Positions 28,024-38,100 of a stretch of DNA of 64,000 nucleotides are shown here, piece after piece. The notes under the pieces were generated by a model that saw nothing but the letters and a program-made list of their open reading frames with translations, had not been told where the DNA came from and did no database searches. This DNA is from Bacteroidales bacterium (GTDB lineage Bacteria; Bacteroidota; Bacteroidia; Bacteroidales; P3). Every line of letters starts with the position of its first letter. Within the stretch, counting starts at the first letter, position 1. A program made the translations under genes and the position numbers. The DNA lies in NCBI GenBank assembly GCA_009785505.1, contig WQWA01000002.1:62001-126000 (forward strand), written 5' to 3'.

Positions 28024-28051
28024 GTAGGGGCGAGGCATGCCTCGCCCCTAC
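28024..28051. repeat. 28-base perfect palindrome, copy A
   Basis: GTAGGGGCGAGGCA joined directly to its reverse complement TGCCTCGCCCCTAC, with no loop. It lies three bases after the U32 stop. An identical copy is at 53545-53572. Confidence 0.92.
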
Positions 28052-28071
28052 ATTGCACCTATTTTTTTTCA

Positions 28072-28079
28072 TACCTTTG
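28072..28079 (+). promoter_or_regulatory. -7 promoter box TACCTTTG
   Basis: Fits TAnnTTTG and lies 72 bases upstream of the DUF6249-like gene, giving a leader of about 65 bases for the sigma-factor operon. Confidence 0.5.
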
Positions 28080-28151
28080 CAACCAAAAGGGTGGGTTGTT
28101 GCGTCTAATGGTAAAATCAAATCAATTTACTCACTAAAAAATTAAAAAATT

Positions 28152-28601
28152 ATGAACATTTCAGAATTAACCGCAGATCAAATTTTCGAGCTCGAAATAA
28201 CGAGAATAGCAATGCAATCACAACTTGAAGACATTCTTATTCCTATTTTTGTAATCGTTTCTGCATTTGTCGTTCCGGCGGTGGTGGTTATTTTAGTCGT
28301 GTGGTTTATCACACGTCAAAAAAACCAATACAACAAGTTGAAAGCAGAAGTAATGGCAAAAGCCATTGAAAGCGGACAGACTTTGCCCGAAAATTTTTTT
28401 GATGAGCCGAAAAAGCAACGTAATTTGCTAAAAACGGGAATTATTTGTATCGCGGTTGGTATAGGAATCGCCCTGTTTATTTGGCTTGCAGGTGGAGCCG
28501 TTCAGGGCTACCAATTAGCGAGAGGTGCATCATTGGGCATTATTCCGTTTTTAGTTGGCGTTGCCTACATCATCATTCATTTTGTCGAAAAGAAAAAATA
28601 G
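28152..28601 (+). CDS. Small inner-membrane protein, DUF6249-like
   Basis: 149 residues. Three hydrophobic segments (about 30-54, 96-116, 126-146) are separated by a cytoplasmic stretch with MAKAIESGQTLPENFF, which resembles DUF6249. The first 28 residues are acidic. It heads a three-gene unit with an ECF sigma factor (ATG 10 bases downstream) and a DUF5056-like protein. A role in membrane sensing or sigma control is suggested only by position. The family has no known biochemical function. Confidence 0.6.
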   Translation: MNISELTADQIFELEITRIAMQSQLEDILIPIFVIVSAFVVPAVVVILVVWFITRQKNQYNKLKAEVMAKAIESGQTLPENFFDEPKKQRNLLKTGIICIAVGIGIALFIWLAGGAVQGYQLARGASLGIIPFLVGVAYIIIHFVEKKK

Positions 28602-28611
28602 TCTAACGAAA

Positions 28612-29121
28612 ATGAAAAATGATGCATGGCTTGTTTCACGCAGTGCGTTGTTGGGCGATAGGAAAGCGTTTTCACAATTGGTGGAAACTTACCAGTCGCC
28701 CATCAGGCGTTTCTTTTTCAATCTAACCGGCGGAAACGAAGAGTTGAGCAAGGATTTGGCACAAGACACTTTTGTGAAGGCTTGGCTGAATATCGCCTCG
28801 TTTCGTGCTACTGCAAAATTTTCGACATGGTTGTATCGTATTGCGTACAACACGTTTTACGATTATACACGTGCGAAAAAAACGGTGACGCACGTTGTAG
28901 AGACGCAATGCATTGCGTCTCTACAAACCAACGATTTCAACATAGATTTTTTACAAGCATTAAAAATCCTCAAAGAAGACGAACGCACAGCAATGTTGCT
29001 ATTTTACATGGAAGACCAAACCGTAGAAAAAATCTCAAAAATCATGAATTGTCCGACAGGCACGGTTAAATCGCACCTGTCTCGAGGCAAAGATAAAATC
29101 GCTAAATATTTTTCAAGATGA
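28612..29121 (+). CDS. ECF-type RNA polymerase sigma factor
   Basis: 169 residues from ATG 28612; an earlier in-frame start would overlap the upstream gene. Region 2 (about 8-80) includes DLAQDTFVKAWLNIASF and KFSTWLYRIAYNTFYDY. Region 4 (about 115-169) includes the helix-turn-helix KISKIMNCPTGTVKSHLSRG. It should direct RNA polymerase to a stress or envelope regulon. The linker between regions 2 and 4 contains residues VVETQCIASLQ, encoded by a perfect 28-base palindrome (28897-28924), so a mobile palindrome appears to have inserted in frame into a tolerant linker. The downstream gene overlaps by ATGA and may encode its regulator. Confidence 0.92.
   Translation: MKNDAWLVSRSALLGDRKAFSQLVETYQSPIRRFFFNLTGGNEELSKDLAQDTFVKAWLNIASFRATAKFSTWLYRIAYNTFYDYTRAKKTVTHVVETQCIASLQTNDFNIDFLQALKILKEDERTAMLLFYMEDQTVEKISKIMNCPTGTVKSHLSRGKDKIAKYFSR
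28897..28924. repeat. 28-base perfect palindrome inside the sigma factor gene
   Basis: GTAGAGACGCAATG joined to CATTGCGTCTCTAC. It has the same length and GTAG/CTAC ends as the 28024 and 53545 palindromes, but a different core. It lies within coding sequence. Confidence 0.92.
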
Positions 29122-29444
29122 ACGACAAAGATTTAAAAAAACTATTCACTTCTCACAAAACAGATATTCCCGATGAAGGTTTCTCGGAGCGGGTAGTTCA
29201 ACGATTGCCTCAGCGAACAAATATTTTGTCGCAAGTGATTATGATAACATTTATTTTCATCGGATTTGCGCTAGTGTTTGTTTTGCAGGGTTTCGCACCG
29301 ATATTTGAGCAAATTAATCAGTTGGTGGGTTCGATTCGGCACATGGAAATATCCTCAATAATAGCAATTGTAATATCTATGATTATTTGGACTTTTTTGT
29401 TGGGGACAGTTGGATTTTCTGTGGCTTCGGTAGGTGAAAGGTAA
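29118..29444 (+). CDS. DUF5056-like membrane protein, putative sigma regulator
   Basis: 108 residues; the ATG overlaps the sigma-factor stop (ATGA). The N-terminal cytoplasmic segment DKDLKKLFTSHKTDIPDEGF followed by SERVVQRLPQR matches the DUF5056 pattern found next to ECF sigma genes in Bacteroidales. Two transmembrane helices (about 37-58 and 78-103) follow. An anti-sigma-like role is plausible, but no ZAS zinc motif or FecR domain is present, so this remains inference from position. Confidence 0.65.
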   Translation: MNDKDLKKLFTSHKTDIPDEGFSERVVQRLPQRTNILSQVIMITFIFIGFALVFVLQGFAPIFEQINQLVGSIRHMEISSIIAIVISMIIWTFLLGTVGFSVASVGER

Positions 29445-29748
29445 ATAATCCGTGTTGCAGTAGCAATGAGATTCCTCGACTTCGCACACTGTGTGTGCTT
29501 CGCTCGGAATGACAGGCAAGCATAATAGGTGGTGAGAGGAGGTGGAGCGGCAAAGCCGCTCCACCTCCTCTCTTGCTCTACAAAAAACGCCGTCATGTCG
29601 AGCGAGGCGAAGCCGAGTCGAGACATCCGTTTGCTAATTTCCTTAAAAATTTTTAAGAATTTTTAACACTTTTTAGGTTTTTTATTTGGATTTTTTGACG
29701 TAATTTTGCGGCAGATAAAATAAATTTGTAAATTAGTAATATATTTAT
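29445..29748. repeat. Gene-free stretch with composite inverted repeats
   Basis: Contains three repeat units. First, GAGATTCCTCGACTTCGC to GCTTCGCTCGGAATGAC (about 29469-29512), with a GCACAC-TGT-GTGTGC palindrome in its middle. Second, an 18-base perfect inverted repeat GAGAGGAGGTGGAGCGGC (29534-29551) and GCCGCTCCACCTCCTCTC (29555-29572) around AAA. Third, GTCATGTCGAGCGAGGC to CGAGTCGAGACATC (about 29594-29627). The rest, to 29720, is AT-rich with no gene seen. Confidence 0.75.
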
Positions 29749-29756
29749 TATCTTTG
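29725..29756 (+). promoter_or_regulatory. Promoter of hicAB
   Basis: TTTG (29725-29728) and TATCTTTG (29749-29756) are 20 bases apart, a good match to the Bacteroidetes consensus. The leader before hicA is about 40 bases. Confidence 0.7.
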
Positions 29757-29801
29757 CAGTCCCAAAAGGTCTTGAATATATTACTGTTTCGTGCTGTGAT
29801 T

Positions 29802-29987
29802 ATGAAATATAGTGAATTGATAAGACTTTTGAAGCAAAACGGATGGGTTGTTGTCAGTCAAAAAGGGAGTCATCTAAAAATGCGACATCCCGAACATGAA
29901 AATACGTTAATAGTGCCGAATCACGGTGCAAAAGAAGCAGGAACAGGTATAACACATGCCATACTAAAACAAGGAAAAGTGAAATGA
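29802..29987 (+). CDS. hicA: HicA-family mRNA interferase toxin
   Basis: 61 residues from ATG 29802. An in-frame start 48 bases upstream lies on the promoter and is rejected. The dsRBD-like HicA fold is indicated by SELIRLLKQNGW, the catalytic histidine in QKGSHLKMRHP (H24) and the C-terminal VPNHGAKEAGTGITHAILKQ. It cleaves mRNA when free of its antitoxin. The hicB ATG overlaps its stop (ATGA), which couples synthesis of toxin and antitoxin. Confidence 0.93.
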   Translation: MKYSELIRLLKQNGWVVVSQKGSHLKMRHPEHENTLIVPNHGAKEAGTGITHAILKQGKVK

Positions 29988-30379
29988 AAACTATTACAGC
30001 AACATTGGAATGGACGAACGATGGATACGGTGTTTGGTTCGAGGAATTTCCCAACGTATTTTCGTTTGGAAAAACGGTTGAAGAGGCAAAATCTCAAGCA
30101 AAAGAAGCCATTCAGCTGGCGTTTGAAGACCACAAAAAGCCACCAAAATGGCTCACAAACGGCTACGAGATTGCTGTAAAATTTGATGTTCCTGCTTTGC
30201 TCAAGCATTACCAACACATTTTTACCAAACGAGGATTGTCAAAAATAACCGGCGTTAACGAAAGTTTGCTCAGCCAATATGCCGGTGGCTTGAAGCGTCC
30301 GCGTAAACAGCAAGTGCACCGCATAGAGGTCGGCTTAAAATCGTTGAGCAAAGAATTGTCTCAAATTTCTTTGACTTAA
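29984..30379 (+). CDS. hicB: HicB-family antitoxin with C-terminal HTH
   Basis: 131 residues. The N-terminal partial RNase H-like domain (about 1-70) has the HicB pattern DGYGVWFEEFPNVFSFGKTV and EEAKSQAKEAIQLAFEDH. The C-terminal part (about 75-125) contains a helix-turn-helix with KRGLSKITGVNESLLSQYAG, which would bind operator DNA upstream of hicA. It neutralises HicA and probably autoregulates the operon. Its stop TAA (30377-30379) overlaps the stop of the convergent nucleoside kinase (complement of 30376-30378), so the two genes share a four-base TTAA. Confidence 0.92.
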   Translation: MKTITATLEWTNDGYGVWFEEFPNVFSFGKTVEEAKSQAKEAIQLAFEDHKKPPKWLTNGYEIAVKFDVPALLKHYQHIFTKRGLSKITGVNESLLSQYAGGLKRPRKQQVHRIEVGLKSLSKELSQISLT

Positions 30380-32031
30380 TAAACAAACGAACTTCCCCCC
30401 AAAAACTCCCGTAAAATCGAGGTCGGCGGAATTTCCCGGTCACTCATCGGTTGGAAATAGGACAGAAATTTTAACAAGGTCGTTGCATCGTTGAAGGCAT
30501 TGGAAGTTTCGGGAACAGCCCGTAAAATAGGCTCTGCAAATGTTTTCAAAACTGATAATTCAAAGATCAATGCCGAATTAAACATGATGTCCGCTTCTTC
30601 TTGAAATGGGAAGATGTGTTGTTCTTCGCCACGACGAACACTGTTCCAACGATTAATAGTATCTTCCGCAGAATAACCGCGGGTTCTGTAATCTCGGACA
30701 ATCCTGCGAAGCAGACGGTTGTCGGCAGTTGGAATCGGATTGTGCGCATCAATCGAAATCGGTGTTAAAGCCGACACATAGATTCTGTATTTGAGTTTGT
30801 CAGAAACACGAGCTGTAAGTTTGGGCGTGTTTCCATGAATACCCTCCATGACAAGGATAGAGCCTTTTTTCAACTGTAAGGTGTTGCCTCGAAATTCGCG
30901 TTGTCCGGTGTAAAAATTAAATGTGGGAGGTTTAATTTCTTTGCCGTCGAGCAATTCGACCAATTGCTCATTGAAAAAATCCACATCTAAAGCATCAATA
31001 GTTTCGAAATCGTATTCACCGTTTTCATCTCGAGGTGTATCTTCACGATTTTTGAAATAGTTATCCAGTTCAAGTACAACGGGATTTAAACCCACCACTT
31101 GTAACTGAACACTCAAACGCTTGCTAAATGTAGTCTTTCCGGAGGAAGAAGGACCGCTGACTAACACCATTTTTGCACCCTTTCGCTTTTGAATTTCATC
31201 TGCAATTTTGGCAATGTTTTTTTCTTGTAGGGCTTCTGTAATTTTGATCAAATCGCCATCGGTTTGTTGTTGCACACGATGGTTCAGGTCTCCGATATAG
31301 TGTAAATCCAGAACATTCAACCACTCTTTGTATTGTCTGAAAATTCTGAATAGTTTGGAATCAGAATTAACATTAGGCACTACATCCGAATGCGTTGAAA
31401 AAGGTGTTTTCATTAAAAAACCATTGCCGAAAAATTCAAATTCTAGAGGTGGCAAGCATCCCGTTGACGGCAGTAAATAACCATAAAAATAATTCACTTC
31501 ATCATCTAAAAAATAGACCGATGTGAAAAAATTGTGACGTGTTTCGAGGCTGTTTATTTTATCGAACAGGCGATGTTTTTTGAACAAATCGGTGGCTTCT
31601 TCAGTCGGAACTTCCGTACGACGAAACAGTAGATTGGCCTTGATAATATCACGCGTTTTCACTTCCAAAGCGTGTGCCATATCTTGACTGATTTCAAACG
31701 GTAGATTATCAATTTCACAATATACACCACCGGGAAGCGTGTGTTCAACCCGCAAATTTGCTTCCGGAAATAAATCTCGAACAGCCTTATACAATACAAA
31801 AATTGCGGATCGCTGACTCATACGTTTTGCTAAAGGATGTTTCAAGTCAATAAATTCGATAATTTTTGACTTAAAAACTTCATAGTCCAGTTCACGTAGT
31901 TTATTGTTGACCACTCCGGCGATAACTCCACCGTTGAGTGGTTTTCCAAAGGCTTCGTGAAGTTGTTGAAGATTCAATCCTTTTGGAAAAGATTTGGTTT
32001 CGTTGGTGTTTTTGCAAGTGATATTGACCAT
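30376..32031 (-). CDS. Nucleoside (uridine) kinase with ThrRS-like N-terminal domain
   Basis: 551 residues from the ATG at 32031; a longer reading extends 44 codons upstream over the promoter and is unlikely. The N-terminal third (about 1-230) resembles the TGS and second additional domains of threonyl-tRNA synthetase. The C-terminal part (about 280-500) is a P-loop uridine-kinase-like domain with VSGPSSSGKTTFSKRL (near 290). This domain pair is common in Bacteroidota and is annotated as nucleoside kinase. It would phosphorylate uridine/cytidine in pyrimidine salvage; the role of the synthetase-like part is unknown. It is divergent from giant protein 2. Confidence 0.88.
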   Translation of the reverse strand: MVNITCKNTNETKSFPKGLNLQQLHEAFGKPLNGGVIAGVVNNKLRELDYEVFKSKIIEFIDLKHPLAKRMSQRSAIFVLYKAVRDLFPEANLRVEHTLPGGVYCEIDNLPFEISQDMAHALEVKTRDIIKANLLFRRTEVPTEEATDLFKKHRLFDKINSLETRHNFFTSVYFLDDEVNYFYGYLLPSTGCLPPLEFEFFGNGFLMKTPFSTHSDVVPNVNSDSKLFRIFRQYKEWLNVLDLHYIGDLNHRVQQQTDGDLIKITEALQEKNIAKIADEIQKRKGAKMVLVSGPSSSGKTTFSKRLSVQLQVVGLNPVVLELDNYFKNREDTPRDENGEYDFETIDALDVDFFNEQLVELLDGKEIKPPTFNFYTGQREFRGNTLQLKKGSILVMEGIHGNTPKLTARVSDKLKYRIYVSALTPISIDAHNPIPTADNRLLRRIVRDYRTRGYSAEDTINRWNSVRRGEEQHIFPFQEEADIMFNSALIFELSVLKTFAEPILRAVPETSNAFNDATTLLKFLSYFQPMSDREIPPTSILREFLGGSSFVY

Positions 32032-32048
32032 TAGTGTATTTTTTTTGA

Positions 32049-32056
32049 CAAAGATA
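32049..32056 (-). promoter_or_regulatory. -7 promoter box for the nucleoside kinase
   Basis: Minus-strand TATCTTTG, 17 bases upstream of the start codon. It supports the start at 32031. Confidence 0.65.
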
Positions 32057-32171
32057 CGAAAAAATTCGCAGACAAGTAGGTGTTTCAATATAAAAACATG
32101 ACAATATGTCTGTTTGTCACATAAGTGGTACGGTTTTTGCGAGAAATAAATATAACCAAACAACTACCACC

Positions 32172-35100
32172 ATGAAAACGAATGAAGTTGGGTCCGGCAT
32201 GGACTTCAATCCTAATCCTGTATTCTCAAAAACGATTATGAAATGGTTTATCATGCTTGGCGTGGCATTTCTTGCTATTTGTGGTACTCCTAAACTCTCC
32301 GCACAACATGTGAATTTGAACGGTACAACTCTTCTTTGGGAGATGAACATGGATACTATGGCCGGACAAACTATGACAGGATTGGTGGGGCAGGTGGTGC
32401 TTGTTCCTATGTATTTAACTTTGCCTGACAACTCCCTTTTAGGTTCACCTTTTCCGTCTGCGGTATTTTTTGGAGCCAGTCACTTAGATTTTCAGATTCA
32501 GGACATGGACGGCAATCCGATGTCTGCTAACCTTGGTTCATCCCCAATGGTGGCGAGGCATTTGGCCCCATCGGGTGGAACCGGCGGACTTAATTTTGGG
32601 GATTATTTTTTACCTTCTACTGCTGCATTTACACCGGCAGCATTTCCGGCAAATGTGATTGAGCGAGAGGCAAACTTTGGAGGAAGTATTAGTCAATATA
32701 ACACAGCACAAAGTTTGTATAACAACGGTAATCGAGTTCTATTGTTTCACTATCCTGTTGTGGTTGAAGATGTTGGGAGTTTTCGGTTGTGCATCAATAC
32801 AAACTCTCTACCGGGTAATTGTCCTACGGGAATTGCCGGTGGCGGAATCGGTTGCCCGGGGTATTATCAGTTGTCTGTGACCCTCACAACAACGGGAGGA
32901 GGAACGCTCATTAACAACTCAGCCGGAGCTCCCGGTAATAATACAAATTGGATGTCGGGTCAAGCTTATACTCCGCTTTTGTTCAACACTTTTGTTTGCG
33001 GTGGAATTTATGTTACGAACGAAAATATTGGAACTATACATTTTTCCAGTGCAGAAGTTTGTGGCTTGCAAACGGTTACTGTTTTGCCTACCGGAGCGAC
33101 TACAGTTAATGAATACATGTATCAATTTAGTCCGAACGGACAAGCACCTTGGATGAACTTAACGAATAGTTGGCAAAGCGGTCCTCCGTCTCAATTTTTG
33201 TTGGATTTGGCAGATCCTGTGCTTGGGTTTTCGGCGACCGGTGGAACAGGCTATGTTCGCTTACTTGGCTTGGGCAGTGTAAGCGGAGATACATTGACTT
33301 CCGATTCGATAAAAATTACAATTCTTGAAAGACCGGCTATGACTATGGGTATCATAAGCGCTATAGCAGATACTTGCTCGGGCGGTCAAATCACGCTTAC
33401 CGTAACAGGATCGTCAAATGTTCAACCGGATTATCAATGGAGCTGGTCGTTGGCAGCAAATTCGGAAGGTTTTGGAAACGGGCCTTTTTTCATAGGTAAT
33501 AGTCAAGCTAACTATACACCTGCTCCTTCGGGCAATGTCGCGGGTGTTATGCACACGATTCAAGTTAGTGCTCAATCTTTGAGCAACGTTTGTCGAGATA
33601 CGGCTACGGTTACGTTCAGAGTATTTGACAGGCTTAACATAGAAGCCACAGCAAGTCCGACACTATGTTGGTACCAACCGGGACCAATGGCTACAATTAC
33701 TGCGCCTAATCCTTTGCCAGCTTCGGGCTACAGCTTTTCTTGGTATAAAACTACCGACTTAACTACTGCCGTCGGAACCGGCTCTACATGGATCAGATCT
33801 ACGACTACACATTTCGGACACGACAGCACAGCAAATTATATTGCTGTGGCGAGGCGAATAGGAGCGGGTCCAACTTGTGAAAGTCAATCAAATACAGTTC
33901 AAGTTACAATCCAAGATAATGGTTGCATCCCACCTCCGCCACACATTGTGTTTGATAATGCGGTTAACGATAATCCTAACTACGAATACTGTCTTCAAAC
34001 TCTTCCTTCATGGATTGTAATCCACGTTGTTTCGAATGTGGGCAGCAATCCACGTTTGTGGGATGGTGTACAAGATCAGGATATTACCGATGGGTTTGGA
34101 GTGACATTCAACGCAAGTACTGATATATTCAGCATTCCAAGGTCTTATTTCGAAAGTTTTGACTACAGTGTGGGAATGAGGTATTTCGATGAGTTTTATG
34201 TTGTTGGAGATTTTGCAGAATCGAATCGAATTGGATGGAGAGTTGGCGAGTGTTCGAATTATATGGTGTCGGTATCTGCAAATCCATCGACAGGCGGTAG
34301 TGTTACCGGTGGTGGGTTATATATTTTCGGTACAAGTGTAACCGTTACAGCAACGGCAAATACAGGCTACAATTTTGTTGACTGGACACAAAATGGAGTA
34401 TCAATAAGCACAAATGCAAGCTATCAATTTACGGTAACTTCAGACACAAATTTAGTTGCTAATTTTGAACCGGAAATGTTTGCCGTAACGGTGCGACCGA
34501 ATAATCCTGCATACGGCGTCGTAAATATTACAAGTGGTAGCTATGGCCCGTTTAGCTATGGCACACAAATAAATATTACGGCGACTACTGTTGCCGATTT
34601 ATATGTATTTGTAAACTGGACGGAACATGGAAGCGGTGCGATAGTCTCGACAACAGAGAACTTTACGTATACGGTTACAGGAGATGCTGCTTTGATTGCC
34701 AACTTTATGCCGATAGACCGATATTTCGTAAATATTGTTACAAATCCTGTTGGAGCGGGAATCGTACCTGATGGAGCCTATTACGCAGACGGAACTAATA
34801 TTACGGTTTCGACAACCCCCAACACCGGCTATGATTTTGTAAATTGGACGATAAATGGTGTTGTTGTTTCGACTTCGACAGATTATAATTTTGATGTAGT
34901 GGAAAATGTTACTTTGGTTGCCAATTTCACGCTTCAGACGTACACAGTTGCTGTATCTGCAAATCCGTCTGTTGGTGGTACTGTTACGGGCGGTGGGCGA
35001 TATACTTTCGGAACGAGTGTAACCGTTACGGCAACACCAAGCACAGGGTATAATTTTATCGGATGGACTGAAAATGATACATCGGTCAGCGCAAATGCAA

Positions 35101-38100
35101 GTTACGAATTTACGGCCACAGGCAACAGAAATTTAGTTGCCAATTTTGAGTTGCAACAATTCACGGTAACGGCGCGGCCCAATAATCCTGCATACGGTGT
35201 TGTTGCTATAGCAGGAGGCAACTACGGACCGTTTGATTATGGAACACAAATAAATGTTACGGCTGCTACCACTGCCGATTATGTATTTGTGAACTGGATA
35301 GACCGTGGAAGTGGAGCAATAGTATCAGTAACAGAAAATTTCACATATACAGTTACGAAAAACACGGCTTTGGTTGCGAACTTTATGCCGGTAGACCTCT
35401 ATTTTGTAAACTTAGTCGCAAATCCTGACGGAGGTGGAATCACAACAGGCAGCGGATATTACACACAAAATACCAATGTGCAAATTGTGGCAATTCCGTC
35501 TATTGGTTATGATTTTGTAAATTGGACGATGAATGGAGCTGTTGTTTCGACTACAGCAGATTATAACTTTGATGTAGTCGAAGATGTTACTTTGGTTGCC
35601 AATTTCACGCTTCAAACGTACACAGTTGCTGTATCTGCAAATCCGTTGGCAGGTGGCAGTGCTGTCGGCGGAGGCATCTATAATTATGGTGATAACGTAA
35701 CTGTTATTGCAACACCAAGCACAGGCTATACATTTGCGAATTGGACGAAAAATGGTGTGCAAGTTTCGACAGTTGCAAATTATACATTCACAGCCATCGA
35801 AGATGTTACATTGGTTGCCAATTTTGAGTTGCAACAATTCGCGGTAACGGTGCGCCCTAATAATCCTGCGTACGGTGTTGTAAATATTTTAGGAGGAAAC
35901 TATGGGCCGTTTAATTACGGAACACAAATAGATATTACGGCGACTACAATTTCCGGTGATTATATCTTTGTGAACTGGACAGACCATACAAGCGGTGCAA
36001 TAGTATCAGTAACAGAAAATTTCACATATACGGTTACGAAAAACACGGCTTTAGTTGCGAACTTTATGCCGATAGACCGATATTTTGTAAACTTAGTTGT
36101 AAGCCCTGTCGGTGGGGGAACAGTAACGGGTAGCGGATACTATACGCAAGACAGTAATGCCATCATTGTGGCAACACCTTCTATCGGTTACGATTTTGTA
36201 GGTTGGACAAATGGCAGTGATACGGTTACAACAAATTTGTCGTATAGTTTCAATGTGATAGAAAATGTTACGTTTGTTGCCAACTTCATGCTTCAAAAGT
36301 GTACGGTATCCATAACGGCAAGTCCGGTTGACGGCGGTAGTGTCACCGGTGATGGTGTGTATAATTATGGCGATAATGTGACTGTAACAGCAACTCCAAA
36401 CGTAGGCTACCAATTTGTAAACTGGACTATACTCGGAGCACAAGTTTCGACAGACCCAAATTATACGTTCACAGCAATTGAAAATGTTGATTTAATTGCT
36501 AATTTTACGCTTGAAGTATACACTGTTGCTGTATCTGCAAGTCCGTCGACAGGTGGTAATGTTACAGGTGGAGGGCTATATACTTATGGTACAAGTGTAA
36601 CCGTTACGGCAACTCCAAGCACAGGGTACAATTTTGTTGGCTGGACAGAAAATGGGGTATCAGTAAGCACCAATGCAAATTATCAGTTTACAGTAACCGA
36701 AAATAGAAATTTAGTTGCTAATTTTGAGTTGCAAAACTATACGGTAACACTAAGACCCAATAATCCTGCATACGGTATGGTAGCTATCACAGGCGGTAGC
36801 TATGGGCCGCTTAACTATGGCACACAAATAAATATTACGGCGACTACTGTTGCCGGTTTATATGTATTTGTAAACTGGACGGAACATGGAAGCGGTGCGA
36901 TAGTCTCAACAACAGAGAGCTTTACGTATACGGTTACAGGAAACGCTTCCTTGATTGCCAACTTTATGCCGATAGACCACTATTTTGTAAATGTTGTTAC
37001 AAATCCTGTTCGCGCGGGAGTCGTACCTGACGGAGCCTATTACGCTGACGGAACTAATATTACGGTTTCGACAACCCCCAACACGGGCTATGATTTTGTA
37101 AATTGGACGATAAACGGAGTTGTTGTTTCGACTACAGCAGATTATAACTTTGATGTAGTAGAAAATGTTACTTTGGTTGCCAATTTCACGCTTCAAACGT
37201 ACACAGTTTCTGTATCTGCAAATCCGTCTGTCGGTGGTACTGTTACGGGCGGTGGACGATATACTTTCGGAACGAGTGTAACCGTTACGGCAACACCAAG
37301 CACAGGGTATAATTTTATCGGATGGACTGAAAATGGTACATCGGTCAGCACAAATGCAAGTTACGAATTTACAGCCACAGGCAACAGAAATTTAGTTGCC
37401 AATTTTGAACTGCAACAATTCACGGTAACAGTGCGACCGAATAATCCTGCATACGGTGTCGTAAATATTTTAGGTGGTTTCTATGGGCCGTTTGATTATG
37501 GAACGCAAATAAATGTTACAGCGACTACCATTGCCGGTGATTATATTTTTGTGAATTGGACAGACCACGCAAGCGGTGCAATAGTGTCAGTAACAGAAAA
37601 TTTCACATATACGGTTACGAAGAACACGGATTTGGTTGCGAATTTTATGCCGATAGATCGGTATTTTGTAAACTTAGTCGTAAATCCTGATGGTGGCGGT
37701 ACTGTTACCGGTAGCGGATACTATACACAAGACAGTAATGTCACTATTGTGGCAACACCTTCTATTGGCTACGATTTTGTGAATTGGACCAAAGATGGAA
37801 TAGAAGTTACAACAAATTTTATATACCGCTTTAATGCATCGGAAGATGTTACATTTGTCGCCAATTTCGTACTTCAAAAATGCACGGTATCAGTATCTGC
37901 AAATCCAACTGCCGGTGGCAGTGTTGCCGGCGGAGGCATCTATAACTATGGTGATAATGTAGTTGTTACGGCAATTCCAAACATAGGCTATGACTTTGTA
38001 AACTGGACAAAAAACGGGGTGCAAGTGTCGACAGTCGCAAGTTATACGTTCACTGCTATTGAGGATGTTTTATTGGTTGCAAATTTTGTTCAACAGACCT

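Noticed and set aside
28090..28125. TTGCGTCTAATGGTAAAATC resembles a tRNA D-arm region
   Set aside because: No acceptor, anticodon or T-arm partner follows; it lies in the leader of the DUF6249-like gene.
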